From the NCBI RefSeq assembly GCF_013149275.1, contig NZ_JABGNA010000003.1:310001-374000 (forward strand): a stretch of DNA of 64,000 nucleotides. Reading direction: 5' to 3'. Under the pieces are notes generated by a model. It saw nothing but the letters and a program-made list of their open reading frames with translations. It had not been told where the DNA came from and did not search any database. Positions 25,301-36,904 of this stretch are shown here, piece by piece. Numbering within the stretch: position 1 is the first letter of the stretch; each line of letters opens with the position of its first letter. Both the position numbers and the translations under genes were made by a program. Origin of the DNA: Mucilaginibacter sp. SG564. Its GTDB lineage: Bacteria; Bacteroidota; Bacteroidia; Sphingobacteriales; Sphingobacteriaceae.

Positions 25301-25374
25301 TAATATGCATATATCCCCTGAAATAAAAATAATTATCAGCCTTTGATGATCAGCCCCATCCAAACAGGGATCAA
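25301..25374. repeat. Direct repeat copy B flanking the GH43 gene
   Basis: Counterpart of 23483-23552. It covers the last bases of the TetR gene and the sequence downstream. Roughly 80 percent of the aligned positions agree by eye. Confidence 0.75.
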
Positions 25375-25944
25375 CTTTTTTCGTTCCTGCATCAGGGCAA
25401 AAAATTCATCAGAAGTAAAATAGCCCGAATGCAGCATCTGTGGACGACTCAGAAATGGCGACATGATCATGCCGGTGATATTCCACAGCAAGTTAACCGG
25501 GTGGTAATTGATATCTCCGTTTGTTTTCAACTCGCGCAGCTGCCTGGCAAAATGCGAGTTAACCAGCAGCTTCATAGTATTGATCATGGGCAATTTGGTT
25601 AAGCCGCCCATTACTTCACTCACCATAAAAAATATAAAGTCGGGGTTTTCCAGTACCTGGTCAATGTAGTAACCTACGCAAACCGCTATTTTTTCGGTAA
25701 TGCTGGTGTCTTCATCGTTCAGTACCGGTTCAATTTTATCAAAAAGCTTTTTGATGGTTTCGTCCATAATAAAGGCAAACAGGTTTTCCTTACTCCGGAA
25801 GTAGTAGTTAATCGAAGCCACGTTGATATCGGCCTCAGTAGCTATATCCCTGATGGTAGTAGCCAGGAAACCTTTTCTGGTGAAAATTCTCCTGGCCGCG
25901 TCCTTTATTTTTTCTTCTGTTGAAAGTTCGGTAGTTGCTGGCAT
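25336..25944 (-). CDS. TetR/AcrR family regulator
   Basis: A 202-residue TetR protein. The helix-turn-helix is near the N-terminus (ARRIFTRKGFLATTIRDIA ... INYYFRSKENLF), followed by an all-helical ligand domain. The frame continues 52 codons upstream, into the exporter gene, but the ATG at 25942-25944 fits the family. It lies 62 bases downstream of the DHA2 exporter gene on the same strand, so it probably controls it. The ligand is unknown. Confidence 0.9.
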   Translation of the reverse strand: MPATTELSTEEKIKDAARRIFTRKGFLATTIRDIATEADINVASINYYFRSKENLFAFIMDETIKKLFDKIEPVLNDEDTSITEKIAVCVGYYIDQVLENPDFIFFMVSEVMGGLTKLPMINTMKLLVNSHFARQLRELKTNGDINYHPVNLLWNITGMIMSPFLSRPQMLHSGYFTSDEFFALMQERKKLIPVWMGLIIKG

Positions 25945-26006
25945 AATTGGTATTAGTGCTGTAAAGCTAACCATTAGCCAACAAATAAACTGCCATAATT
26001 CTACGC

Positions 26007-27554
26007 TTAATGCGAATCTGATACCGCTTTTTGCCCTTTTACAAATGGTGCTAAATAAACCATCGGAATAGCACATAACATTACAATACCCACTATCCAA
26101 TAAGCATCGTTATAACTTAAAAGCGTGCTTTGCTTTTGTACAGCGCCTTCAATGGCACCGTAAGCCATACGGGTAGCATCGCTGAAGGATTTGCCCTTGG
26201 CTATAAAACCCTGCACATAACCGTTAAACCTGTCGTTATAAAAAGGATTGTAATTGTTGATATTCACCAGCAGGTTATTGCGATGTACGGCCTGACGTAT
26301 CTGGATCATGGTATTTAAACCGGCAATACCGAATGAGCCGCCCAATTGCCGCATCATGTTGTTGAGGCCGGTACCCTGCCCTACTTCCTGTCCTTTTAAG
26401 CCGCCGATAGCCAGTGTAGTTAATGGCACAAAAAGTAAGGATAAACCTACCCCACGTATAGCCAGTGGCCAGAAAAAATCACCAATGCCTGAAGATAAAG
26501 TAGAGTGGCTCAGCATAGCCGAAAACACAAAGAACAACAACATACCTACCGTGGCCATAAACTGAGCCGGAACACCCTTATTGAGCATAATACCCACAAA
26601 AGGCATCATTACTATGGTAAACATCCCACCCGGGAATAATATTTCGCCGGTTTGTTGTGCCGAAAACCCCAGCAGCCCCTGGCAAAATACCGGGAATACA
26701 AACGTGGAACCATATAAGCCAACCCCCAGAATAAAAGAAGTAACCATACCAGCCGAGAAACTCCGGTGCCGCATGATCTTGAAATTGATGATAGGATAAT
26801 CGGTACTGAGTTCGCGCCAGATGAACAGCAGCAGACCAAAAATGGCTGTTACAGTTAATACAACAATGTACGGGGTGGCAAACCAGTCTTCATCCTCGCC
26901 TTTTTCCAATATGGTTTGCAGGCTCCCTACGGCTATAGCCAGCAAAGCTATCCCCCACCAGTCGATAGGTTTTCCTTTACCATCGCTGGGCGTGGCCCGT
27001 ACAAACATATAGGTACAGGTAGCTGCTAAGGCGCCTACGGGTATGTTCACATAAAATATCCAGCGCCAGGCGGCATGGTCGGTAATATAGCCCCCGATAG
27101 TTGGGCCGATGGTTGGACCAACAATAGCTCCCAAACCAAATAAGGCCGTGGCCGTACCCACCTGGTTGGGCGGCCAGGTTTCCAGCAAAATAGCCTGCGC
27201 GGTTGAGATAAGTCCCCCACCGGCAAGTCCCTGCAATATCCTGAATATCACCAGTTCAGACAGGCTTTGCGCGTTACCGCATAAAAAGGAAGCAATGGTA
27301 AATACGATAATAGAGGTTAAAAAATAATTCTTCCGTCCGAAGAAACTGCCCAGCCAGCCAGACATAGGCAGGATGATCACGTTGGCCACGCTGTAGCCGG
27401 TAACCACCCAGGCGGCATCGGTAATGGTAGCGCCCAGGTTACCCTGGATTTGAGGGATGGAGACGTTAACGATAGTGGTGTCGATCAGTTCCAGCAACGA
27501 TGCTGTGATAACTGTAATGGTAATGATCCATTTTTTTATGCCTGTTTCAGCCAT
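26007..27554 (-). CDS. DHA2 family MFS exporter (EmrB/QacA-like)
   Basis: A 515-residue protein with about fourteen membrane spans, the size of the DHA2 drug:H+ antiporters. Motif A-like GSFFGRKNYF and motif C-like GLGAIVGPTIGPTIGG are seen. It would sit in the inner membrane and export toxic hydrophobic compounds. Unlike EmrAB systems, no HlyD or TolC partner is next to it. It precedes the TetR gene as a two-gene unit. Confidence 0.9.
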   Translation of the reverse strand: MAETGIKKWIITITVITASLLELIDTTIVNVSIPQIQGNLGATITDAAWVVTGYSVANVIILPMSGWLGSFFGRKNYFLTSIIVFTIASFLCGNAQSLSELVIFRILQGLAGGGLISTAQAILLETWPPNQVGTATALFGLGAIVGPTIGPTIGGYITDHAAWRWIFYVNIPVGALAATCTYMFVRATPSDGKGKPIDWWGIALLAIAVGSLQTILEKGEDEDWFATPYIVVLTVTAIFGLLLFIWRELSTDYPIINFKIMRHRSFSAGMVTSFILGVGLYGSTFVFPVFCQGLLGFSAQQTGEILFPGGMFTIVMMPFVGIMLNKGVPAQFMATVGMLLFFVFSAMLSHSTLSSGIGDFFWPLAIRGVGLSLLFVPLTTLAIGGLKGQEVGQGTGLNNMMRQLGGSFGIAGLNTMIQIRQAVHRNNLLVNINNYNPFYNDRFNGYVQGFIAKGKSFSDATRMAYGAIEGAVQKQSTLLSYNDAYWIVGIVMLCAIPMVYLAPFVKGQKAVSDSH

Positions 27555-27681
27555 TTTGATAATATCCTAAATGAGTTAATTGATAAAAATCAGGACAAAA
27601 TTAATCAAACGATTGATTAAAACATTTGTTTAAATTACATGTTTAGTTTATTTACACAGCGTTGACGGAAGCAGGGAAACG

Positions 27682-27712
27682 AAAAAGCAAGCCATTCCCG
27701 ACTTGCTTTTTT
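27682..27712. terminator. Terminator-like hairpin
   Basis: AAAAAGCAAG and CTTGCTTTTTT around CCATTCCCGA. It may end transcripts of the DUF2306 gene on the minus strand, about 225 bases after its stop. Confidence 0.6.
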
Positions 27713-27750
27713 CAATAGTGATCTCACCGGGGTAATATTATTAAGTCAAG

Positions 27751-27890
27751 GGCTGCTCCATCGGAGTAAAAGCTTTGTAGAAAACCCGGCATAAGTATTT
27801 AGCATGCCGTAGGTATGCAACCTGTGTGCAGTATCTACGGCATTGGATTTCGAATTAAATTTTCTACAAAGCTTTAACCCCTATGGGGTT
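27751..27890. repeat. Nested palindromic repeat (AAAGCTTTGTAGAAAA)
   Basis: The 16-base arm AAAGCTTTGTAGAAAA (27769-27784) is exactly complemented at 27860-27875, and an inner ATGCCGTAG / CTACGGCAT pair is nested within. Flanking GGGCTGCTCCATCGGAG and CCCCTATGGGG fit the same pattern. No gene fits this stretch; 27555-27935 is otherwise empty. Confidence 0.75.
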
Positions 27891-27935
27891 TACAAAATTC
27901 CTTAATTTAATGACATTGTTAGCCAAGAGTAGCTC

Positions 27936-28577
27936 TTACTTCGGCAGCTTACAACTTTTAATGATTTCATATAGATATAGCGGCACGGCCCATCCCATCC
28001 AAAACAGGGATGGAGAAATGTCTTCAAAACTGCCCAATTGTTTAATGGAAGGTAATTTCAACGCAAGCCCTGAGATAACAAATGCCAGCGTTACGATATA
28101 GCTTCTGATCATCCACTCTTGATGGAGTTTAAACTTTTTGATAATCGCGGTATAATAGGCGATCGTGGTGGCGCTGATCCACACACTTACCCATATCTGT
28201 AAAGAAAAAGCATAGGCCCAGTTTATTTGATACGCGGTAGTAAAAGCCAAAATCACCGCGCAAATACTGCTTACCAAAACCGCTAATAAATATAGTGTAC
28301 CAATGATCCGGTGCAGCCGCCAGCTGTACGTTCTTAAACTGGGCCAGAACTGCAGGAAGCCCAGTATAAGCGATCCACCACCGGCAGTTATATGGACTAT
28401 CAACACCCATTTTATTTTGAAATATTTGCCCAGTGCCTCTGGTGTTAATTGCAGAAAATGATCTGCGCCGTGCATAAATAACCATGTTAGCGATATGATA
28501 GTTACCCATATGAGCAGCGGGATTATATCACCCGTGGTTAGTCTGAAAGCGGCATTTTTTTTTATAGTAGTTCTCAT
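27936..28577 (-). CDS. DUF2306 membrane protein
   Basis: The 213-residue protein has about six or seven hydrophobic spans and resembles the DUF2306 family, integral membrane proteins of unknown function. His in HITAGGGSL and HRIIG and the HQEWMIRSY motif are conserved in this family and could bind a metal or haem; that is inference. It is divergent from the second HxlR regulator gene, which may control it. Confidence 0.8.
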   Translation of the reverse strand: MRTTIKKNAAFRLTTGDIIPLLIWVTIISLTWLFMHGADHFLQLTPEALGKYFKIKWVLIVHITAGGGSLILGFLQFWPSLRTYSWRLHRIIGTLYLLAVLVSSICAVILAFTTAYQINWAYAFSLQIWVSVWISATTIAYYTAIIKKFKLHQEWMIRSYIVTLAFVISGLALKLPSIKQLGSFEDISPSLFWMGWAVPLYLYEIIKSCKLPK

Positions 28578-28723
28578 TATTTGTTTACGATTCTTGTACG
28601 CTTATTTCTCTACAAAATTCCGGTAAATCAATCGGGCGGGCAATAACCGATAAAAGATTCGGTATTCATCAATTTTAATCAGCCTGCCTAATTATTTAAC
28701 TTTATAAATTAAAAGCAGAAACG

Positions 28724-29086
28724 ATGTACACTAAAAAAATAGAGGAGGATCTGAATTGCGGGCTCCGCATTGGTTTTAAAATATTTGGTGGAAAGTGGAA
28801 AATGTGCATTCTTGACGCCATCAACAACGGCTTTACCCGCCCTGCAGAAATTTACAGAAGCATGCCCGACGCTACATTAAGGGTTATAGAAATGCAGCTG
28901 GCAGAATTGCTGTATTTTGGTGTTGTTGATAAATATTCGGAAGATGTGTATCCCAAGAAAACCGAATACCGGCTTACCAATCTTGGCAAAAGCATCCTCC
29001 CTATTTTATCCCAAATTGACAAATGGGGAACAGAGCACTCGGCATTCGTAAAAGAAAGGCTTCAGGAATTAGATGAGGTACAATAA
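28724..29086 (+). CDS. HxlR family transcriptional regulator (second)
   Basis: A 120-residue HxlR protein with CGLRIGFKIFGGKWKM, PAEIYRSMPDATLRVIE and KKTEYRLT. The Cys near the start of the domain is kept. The gene is divergent from the DUF2306 gene. It is only distantly similar to the HxlR gene at 18.8 kb. Confidence 0.88.
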   Translation: MYTKKIEEDLNCGLRIGFKIFGGKWKMCILDAINNGFTRPAEIYRSMPDATLRVIEMQLAELLYFGVVDKYSEDVYPKKTEYRLTNLGKSILPILSQIDKWGTEHSAFVKERLQELDEVQ

Positions 29087-29344
29087 TAATATATTGAGGA
29101 AGCAGCAGCTGCATAATTTGATCAGGCAAATTTGTGGGCTGATTTAATAACAAATTACCGGCAAACACACTTAACGCGCTGAAACAAGTAACTCGCCGAT
29201 TTTTACAATACCTGGAACCCGTGCATAAAAAGCCGGAAATTGAGCATCTCCACATAAAAAGATCAGGTAAGTAGGTGTTTTGCAACCTACTGTCCTCATA
29301 GATTTTACCTATTCATTATAGAATTAATCGATTGTGATTGTTGA

Positions 29345-31642
<2,298 letters not shown>

Positions 31643-31661
31643 GCTGATCCACAGATAGCTT

Positions 31662-31714
31662 AAAGGGCATCACTTACAACCGGATAAAGTTGTGGGCGAT
31701 GCCCTTTGTTTTTT
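31662..31714 (+). terminator. Terminator of katG
   Basis: AAAGGGCATC pairs with GATGCCCTTT and is followed by GTTTTTT; a smaller hairpin is in the loop. It lies between katG and the lectin-repeat gene. Confidence 0.75.
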
Positions 31715-31740
31715 AATGTATACCCGGGGCCTTCTTAAAA

Positions 31741-34700
31741 CTACGAATTATCGCCTACCCCGGGGGCCGCGGCGATGTAAACTTCAATGGAAAGCATATT
31801 GGCAATGTATTGCGGGTTTTGTGTCTGTTTCATGATATAGTAAGGTGCATTTATGGTGGTTACCGTAAATTGGTCGCCCGGATTCACCGGATTATTGCTT
31901 TTGGTGGACTTTACGGCTAAATTCCCGCTTAATATAGTATCACCTCCATTTTTTTCCACAACCTGGAAATTTCCATTGGCGCTTTCAGCGACGCCTCCAT
32001 TATAGTTAACATATCCGGCAAATTGCTGCGCACCGTATGGAGGAATCTCACTGGTACCTGCATTTATCACCATCTCCATCCCTCCGGTATCCAGTAACAT
32101 TGGTACGCTTGTTATATTAAAAATAGTTATCATAATAGTAGCACTACTTGGTGAGGCAGTGTTATTTGTTGTAGTGAACGGATATTTTACCTGTACATCC
32201 CAGCCATTTAACTGCCGGTAAAAATCATTAGGGTTAGTGCCATAAGACCAAAGCAGGTTCATCACATCCGGATTGATCGCCGCTACCCATTCGCTGAAAG
32301 TTCCATCGATATTTTCACCGTAAAAGGTAAGTTGATCTTCCTGTAAACCTCTCTCCGGACCTGTAGAGTTGTGCAAATACGCGTTGATGTAAAATGACGG
32401 ATTGGAAGGGATCAATGTTTGAAAAACTTTGCCCGCGTACCCATCGAGCATTTGGTTGGTCATCACTGGGGTAAGCGAGGCCGGCCAATACAGGGAATCA
32501 ATGGTGTCTGTATTTTTTATCATATCGTAAACGGCTGTGGTCTTACCCCAATCTGATAATATGGCCATTTCCATTTTGCCCAGCATAGTACCTATGTTTT
32601 CAAATAAACTCAGCAGCGATTGTTGCAATTGGAATACGCTCAGTTCATAGTTATAGATATTCTGCAAAACTGCTTGTGTCTTTGAAGTTGGCTGAGCAGA
32701 GGGTCTTGCCTGGTAGCAGGTCACCGACGCGGACATGACATTTGCCAAAACGGGAAGTAGATGTTTTAAAAACTTTTCGCCCGCTTTTAGCTCTCCAACT
32801 ACATCTGGATCACCCACAAGCGCGCCGGCAGCATTTAACGCTGTGTAAAGTACTCCCTCTACTATATCCCAGATAAATTTTTTCTTCTTTTTGGGCGGTG
32901 TCACCGGTTGATTTTGACCGTTGGGGAAAGCGCATGCCGTGATCAGCTCAGAAACCAGTAAGGCCTGTGCCTGGCTCAGGGACTGATGCATAATACCGGC
33001 CTGTGTAAAAAATTGTTGAATGGCCGTTACACTAATGATTTCCTTATTTAACTGTTCAACCACAGTTTTCCAGTCTTGCGATTGGCTATTTTTTAAAAAC
33101 AGCATATTAATGACACTCAGATAAGTACCCAGGGGCGCGGCAAGATTTTGATACTGCGCACGTATCCCGCCGGGCAAGCCAAGCGTTTTATTGATTTCGT
33201 TGTATACATTGGTTAAGTCTTGCGAACTACTGTCATCAGGTACCGGAAAAGGAACCCGTGGCATAACCAAAACCGTTTGCAGGGCCTGGCCCGGTGAAAA
33301 ATCCCAAAGTTGCATACTGGCATCGGGCTGGTCAGAAACCGGCTGGGTAGTTAGGGAATAAGTTGTGCCATCGGTGGTTACCGTCAGGGCAAAGCCCGTT
33401 TGTTTATTGACCAGCATGCCCGATGGATCAGCCACCCAAAGTTGAAAAGGTTGAGCTCCGGGAGCCCGGAGATAAGCGGTAACATTAGGTCCAAAATCGG
33501 GGGTCCAGTCATTTGCGCCTTCAGTAGCTTCCACACTAAGTACAATGTTATCATTTAAGGAGCTCGCTATATAACCCGGATATACAAACTGCCAGGTGGA
33601 TAGCGCCGCATTGCCGCGTGCCCCAACAACAACATTATAGGAGTTTTTTGTCGCCCCCTCTTCCAATTGCAGGAACAGCCCTGGCTCTTTTTCGGTCCCA
33701 CCTGTGTTGCGGAAGGTTGTAGGTTGATTATAAGCGGGATTAAATGGCGCCATAAACCAGCATTGCCCAGGTACGTTGCTGGCAGGTGATACCGCCGTTT
33801 TTAATGATACAGAAGATATGGTGCCACTATTACCTTGATTCAATTGGGCATATAACGCAAGTTGCTGCCCTACATTTAACAGCACAGCACTCTGGAAATG
33901 ATACTTTGAATTGTGTATGATAAACATTTTCCAGGTGTCGCCCCATACCCATTGCTGATTGGGGTTGCCGGTTTGTCCGGGCGTTAATGACAATGTACCA
34001 TCCTGGTTACCCGTCAGGAAAAGCCCTGAGTTTAAGGCGCTGACAATATTTCCATCGAGCGTAAATTGCCAGAGCTGATTTACTGCCGCTTCTCCATTTG
34101 CTAATATATTACCACCCAGGGGTGGCGCGGTCTGTACAGTGGCCCAGTCGTTACTTACAGTGAGTAAAAAAGGTATTCTGTTATTTTTCTGTTCTGTGGC
34201 TGACTGAATTGTAAACCACTGACCCGACATTTCAGGTTCGTAGTTTACTATCTTCCATGAAGCGTTAGCATTATTTGAACCAGGATAAGTATACGTTGTT
34301 ACCTCTCCATTTGCCATTCCGGGATTAGAAGAAGTTGCAGAAATTGAATTTAATACACTCAGGTACTGCACGGTAGTTCCGTTGGCTACCGCAAACATGC
34401 CATTGGGCAACAAACACCAGGTCTGCAATACACCGGCATCACCGGCTGCCTGCAGGCTAATGGAATTACCCGTAGTGGGGTCTGCTGATAAAAGCAGTGA
34501 AGGGTTCAGTATATTAATCAGGGTACCCTCCGGGGTGAATTGCCATAATTGAGAAAGAGCACCTGGCTGAAGCTGATTGATCTGGACCAGAGTTGACGCT
34601 ACAGGGCTTGAACCGGCAACCGTAAGTACATACTCGGGACCGGGAGGAGTAGACGACGAACTTTGATTTAGCTCTGTTTGGATATAAAACCATTCCCCAA

Positions 34701-35676
34701 TCGGCGCGCTTTCTAATGGGAAACGGGTCCATTTCTCATTGCTACCCTGGTTAATTTCATACGTGACCACCCAGGCGTTTTCTGAAGCTTTTGCGTTTTT
34801 AACAGTTAACACCATTTGGGTGCCAAATTCCTGACTTGATAGTATTAACTGCTCATGGCTCCATGTCCATATTTGTTGCGCCGAAAGTGTAGCCGGAGGA
34901 GTGACCACATCAGTCTGAGTACTGGTATCTGTTGCAGATGAGGCATTAGATGTCAGCACCCAGGTTGAATTGCTAAGGGGGGATACAGACCCATCATAAT
35001 TAAACTGCCATAATTGGTTTGAAGCACCTGGCTGCCATTGTTGTGTACATGCCAGTAACTGATTATTCTGCCAATTTGCAGCCAACATATAGGGTGAAGA
35101 TCCGCCCGGGGGAGTTCCACTGCATTGTGTCTGAATATAAAACTGGTTAATAGTTTGCTGATATCCGGCCGGGAGAAATTTCCATAATTGTTCTGGCGAG
35201 GGCGAATTGTTGAGAGCGGTTAGTGACAGTGTATTGGAAGGGTCGGCTCCTCCCACATAAGGCACCTGGTTACTGACTGCCGTGATCAGCTGTTGATTTT
35301 GATTGTTGGAAATGGTATACCCTCCCGCGTACCAGGTTATCGCCCATTGTTGAGTTTGGTCGGTATCGTCTTTTGTCACAATGCACAGCGTTGATCCCGA
35401 AATTCCGATCACCATATTGAATAGAAAAGGATTGACAATAAACCCATCGGGAGTAAGTTGCCATGAGCTATTCCAGTCTGTAGGCCCTGGAGCAAGCGCC
35501 CATAAAATCAATGGCGAATCTTGACTGGTGCCACCGTTTGATATATTGATAGCATTTAATGTATATGGCGGACTTGCCGCGGATACAAGACATACCGGAG
35601 TACCATAAACCGGCGGTAAGCCATTTTTAACTAAGCCTTCGGCATCGTTAGATAAATACGCGTTGAGTGTTGACAT
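31741..35676 (-). CDS. Large RICIN-repeat protein with helical and beta-rich tail
   Basis: I do not know this 1311-residue protein. Residues about 15-795 carry about fourteen RICIN-type QxW or similar motifs (Trp at 111, 165, 223, 270, 316, 378, 420, 474, 536, 576, 640, 695, 747, 791), giving a double-repeat period of about 106 residues. Residues about 817-1060 are helical with a hydrophobic stretch (937-983) after a KKKKK run at 929-933. Residues about 1160-1300 are beta-rich, with IMITIFNITS and IPPYGAQQF. There is no signal peptide, no adjacent secretion gene and no recognised catalytic motif. Lectin part plus helices suggests a carbohydrate-targeted toxin; this is inference. Confidence 0.75.
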   Translation of the reverse strand: MSTLNAYLSNDAEGLVKNGLPPVYGTPVCLVSAASPPYTLNAINISNGGTSQDSPLILWALAPGPTDWNSSWQLTPDGFIVNPFLFNMVIGISGSTLCIVTKDDTDQTQQWAITWYAGGYTISNNQNQQLITAVSNQVPYVGGADPSNTLSLTALNNSPSPEQLWKFLPAGYQQTINQFYIQTQCSGTPPGGSSPYMLAANWQNNQLLACTQQWQPGASNQLWQFNYDGSVSPLSNSTWVLTSNASSATDTSTQTDVVTPPATLSAQQIWTWSHEQLILSSQEFGTQMVLTVKNAKASENAWVVTYEINQGSNEKWTRFPLESAPIGEWFYIQTELNQSSSSTPPGPEYVLTVAGSSPVASTLVQINQLQPGALSQLWQFTPEGTLINILNPSLLLSADPTTGNSISLQAAGDAGVLQTWCLLPNGMFAVANGTTVQYLSVLNSISATSSNPGMANGEVTTYTYPGSNNANASWKIVNYEPEMSGQWFTIQSATEQKNNRIPFLLTVSNDWATVQTAPPLGGNILANGEAAVNQLWQFTLDGNIVSALNSGLFLTGNQDGTLSLTPGQTGNPNQQWVWGDTWKMFIIHNSKYHFQSAVLLNVGQQLALYAQLNQGNSGTISSVSLKTAVSPASNVPGQCWFMAPFNPAYNQPTTFRNTGGTEKEPGLFLQLEEGATKNSYNVVVGARGNAALSTWQFVYPGYIASSLNDNIVLSVEATEGANDWTPDFGPNVTAYLRAPGAQPFQLWVADPSGMLVNKQTGFALTVTTDGTTYSLTTQPVSDQPDASMQLWDFSPGQALQTVLVMPRVPFPVPDDSSSQDLTNVYNEINKTLGLPGGIRAQYQNLAAPLGTYLSVINMLFLKNSQSQDWKTVVEQLNKEIISVTAIQQFFTQAGIMHQSLSQAQALLVSELITACAFPNGQNQPVTPPKKKKKFIWDIVEGVLYTALNAAGALVGDPDVVGELKAGEKFLKHLLPVLANVMSASVTCYQARPSAQPTSKTQAVLQNIYNYELSVFQLQQSLLSLFENIGTMLGKMEMAILSDWGKTTAVYDMIKNTDTIDSLYWPASLTPVMTNQMLDGYAGKVFQTLIPSNPSFYINAYLHNSTGPERGLQEDQLTFYGENIDGTFSEWVAAINPDVMNLLWSYGTNPNDFYRQLNGWDVQVKYPFTTTNNTASPSSATIMITIFNITSVPMLLDTGGMEMVINAGTSEIPPYGAQQFAGYVNYNGGVAESANGNFQVVEKNGGDTILSGNLAVKSTKSNNPVNPGDQFTVTTINAPYYIMKQTQNPQYIANMLSIEVYIAAAPGVGDNS

Positions 35677-35700
35677 AAGACTGATGTTGGTTGATTTGAA

Positions 35701-35725
35701 ATTCTTATTAAAAATAAATAAGAAT
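35701..35725. promoter_or_regulatory. Palindrome upstream of the lectin-repeat gene
   Basis: ATTCTTATT and AATAAGAAT are exact complements with a 7-base centre, 25-49 bases before the start of the gene. It could be an operator. Confidence 0.4.
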
Positions 35726-35925
35726 ATATTAATATACCATCATCATATATGTATCCATTTTGGTCGTTTTTTTTATGAAAACATATTAAACCAAACTGAT
35801 TATTAGAAGATTAGAAAGAGAAGCTAAAGTGGATACTATTCACCGTCAATTGAGTTTATTCTCCGTGGTGAAGTGTATAGGGTAAACGCATTTGAACAAT
35901 GGAGAAATAAAATACAAACTTTTGT

Positions 35926-35959
35926 GCCCATGTGCATGCTATTACGCATGCACATGGGC
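35926..35959. terminator. Perfect 14-bp hairpin
   Basis: GCCCATGTGCATGC and its exact complement around TATTAC. T runs lie on both sides (AAGTTTTT on the right). It is placed to end the small ORF at 35971. Confidence 0.75.
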
Positions 35960-35970
35960 AAGTTTTTAAA

Positions 35971-36072
35971 TTAGCCCTTTTTAAAAAATCTGGTTTTAAT
36001 AAAGGACGTGAACAGGATACCCGCCACACTACAGGTAACCAGAAGATAAACGATCAGGATGTGTTTCGGCAT
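35971..36072 (-). CDS. Small single-span membrane protein, 33 residues
   Basis: A 33-codon ORF starting ATG at 36070-36072. Residues about 5-25 are hydrophobic (ILIVYLLVTCSVAGILFTSF) and the C-terminus is basic (TRFFKKG), as in small single-span proteins. It is not near a larger homologous frame and sits between the MarR gene and a strong hairpin. Function unknown; a real gene is plausible but unproven. Confidence 0.5.
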   Translation of the reverse strand: MPKHILIVYLLVTCSVAGILFTSFIKTRFFKKG

Positions 36073-36203
36073 TTGGGTTTATAATTTTCCTAAATGTAAC
36101 GGGTATGATACAACAGATGCAAGTGTTTTGAAAAATAATCTTTTTACCGGATGGGATAAAAAGTCAGCATAAGGTCATTTTGCCGTCTGTTTTATGTCAT
36201 TAT

Positions 36204-36827
36204 TCAGCTCTTATCTGTTAGCTGTTTAATGGCTAATTCCATATTTTCAATCGCTTTTGTTCTTCCATCATTAAGCATCGCTGTATGCTTATCGGCTATT
36301 TGAGATAAGGCCAGGCCAACTATCGCTTTATCATCAGTATTAATTCCAGACAGTACCATTGATGTTATCTTTTCGAACAAAGCTTTCAGGCGTTTTAAAA
36401 TTTCGCCGCCCTCATTGGTTAGCTTTATTAAACGGGCCCTTTTATCGGCAGGGTCTATCCTTTCACTGATCAGACCCGCTTTGAGCATCCTGTTTAAAAT
36501 ATCTATACCCGTGGTAGGTTCCAGCAAAAGGTTAAAACTTACAATTTCGGTTTTACGAATTTCTCCTCCGGCCGCTATCGCTTCCAAAAGATAATACCAA
36601 TCCAGTTCAAAGTTGGGTATTTGCCGAAGGGCAAGTTTATAGTAGGCTTTAAGGATGCTATTGGTTTTACCCAACTGTTTAGCCAGTTGCAGATCGGCTC
36701 GGCTGTTATCGGGCGCTTGTTTTTTATGTGCCGATAGATAGTTATAGCAAAAGCCTGCTACATCGGCATCCGCATGCTGTTCAGTATATTGTTGCCAGGC
36801 GGTAATGAGTTGTACTAAAGGTTGCAT
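36204..36827 (-). CDS. MarR family transcriptional regulator
   Basis: A 207-residue MarR protein, longer than the usual 140-150 because of an N-terminal extension (about 1-75). The winged helix lies near 85-150 with TTGIDILNRMLKAGLISERIDPADKRARLIKLT. The true start is the ATG at 36825-36827; an upstream TTG frame is ignored. It lies 77 bases from the divergent YciI gene, so it may control it. Effector unknown. Confidence 0.88.
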   Translation of the reverse strand: MQPLVQLITAWQQYTEQHADADVAGFCYNYLSAHKKQAPDNSRADLQLAKQLGKTNSILKAYYKLALRQIPNFELDWYYLLEAIAAGGEIRKTEIVSFNLLLEPTTGIDILNRMLKAGLISERIDPADKRARLIKLTNEGGEILKRLKALFEKITSMVLSGINTDDKAIVGLALSQIADKHTAMLNDGRTKAIENMELAIKQLTDKS

Positions 36828-36904
36828 GCTCAAATATACAATTAATTACAAAACCATTGTATCTATATCGATTTCGTTTTATAATTGTAAAAAATAAATC
36901 AGAC

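Noticed and set aside
25945-26100. A 52-codon N-terminal extension of the TetR gene
   Set aside because: It runs into the coding region of the exporter upstream; the ATG at 25944 fits the TetR start.
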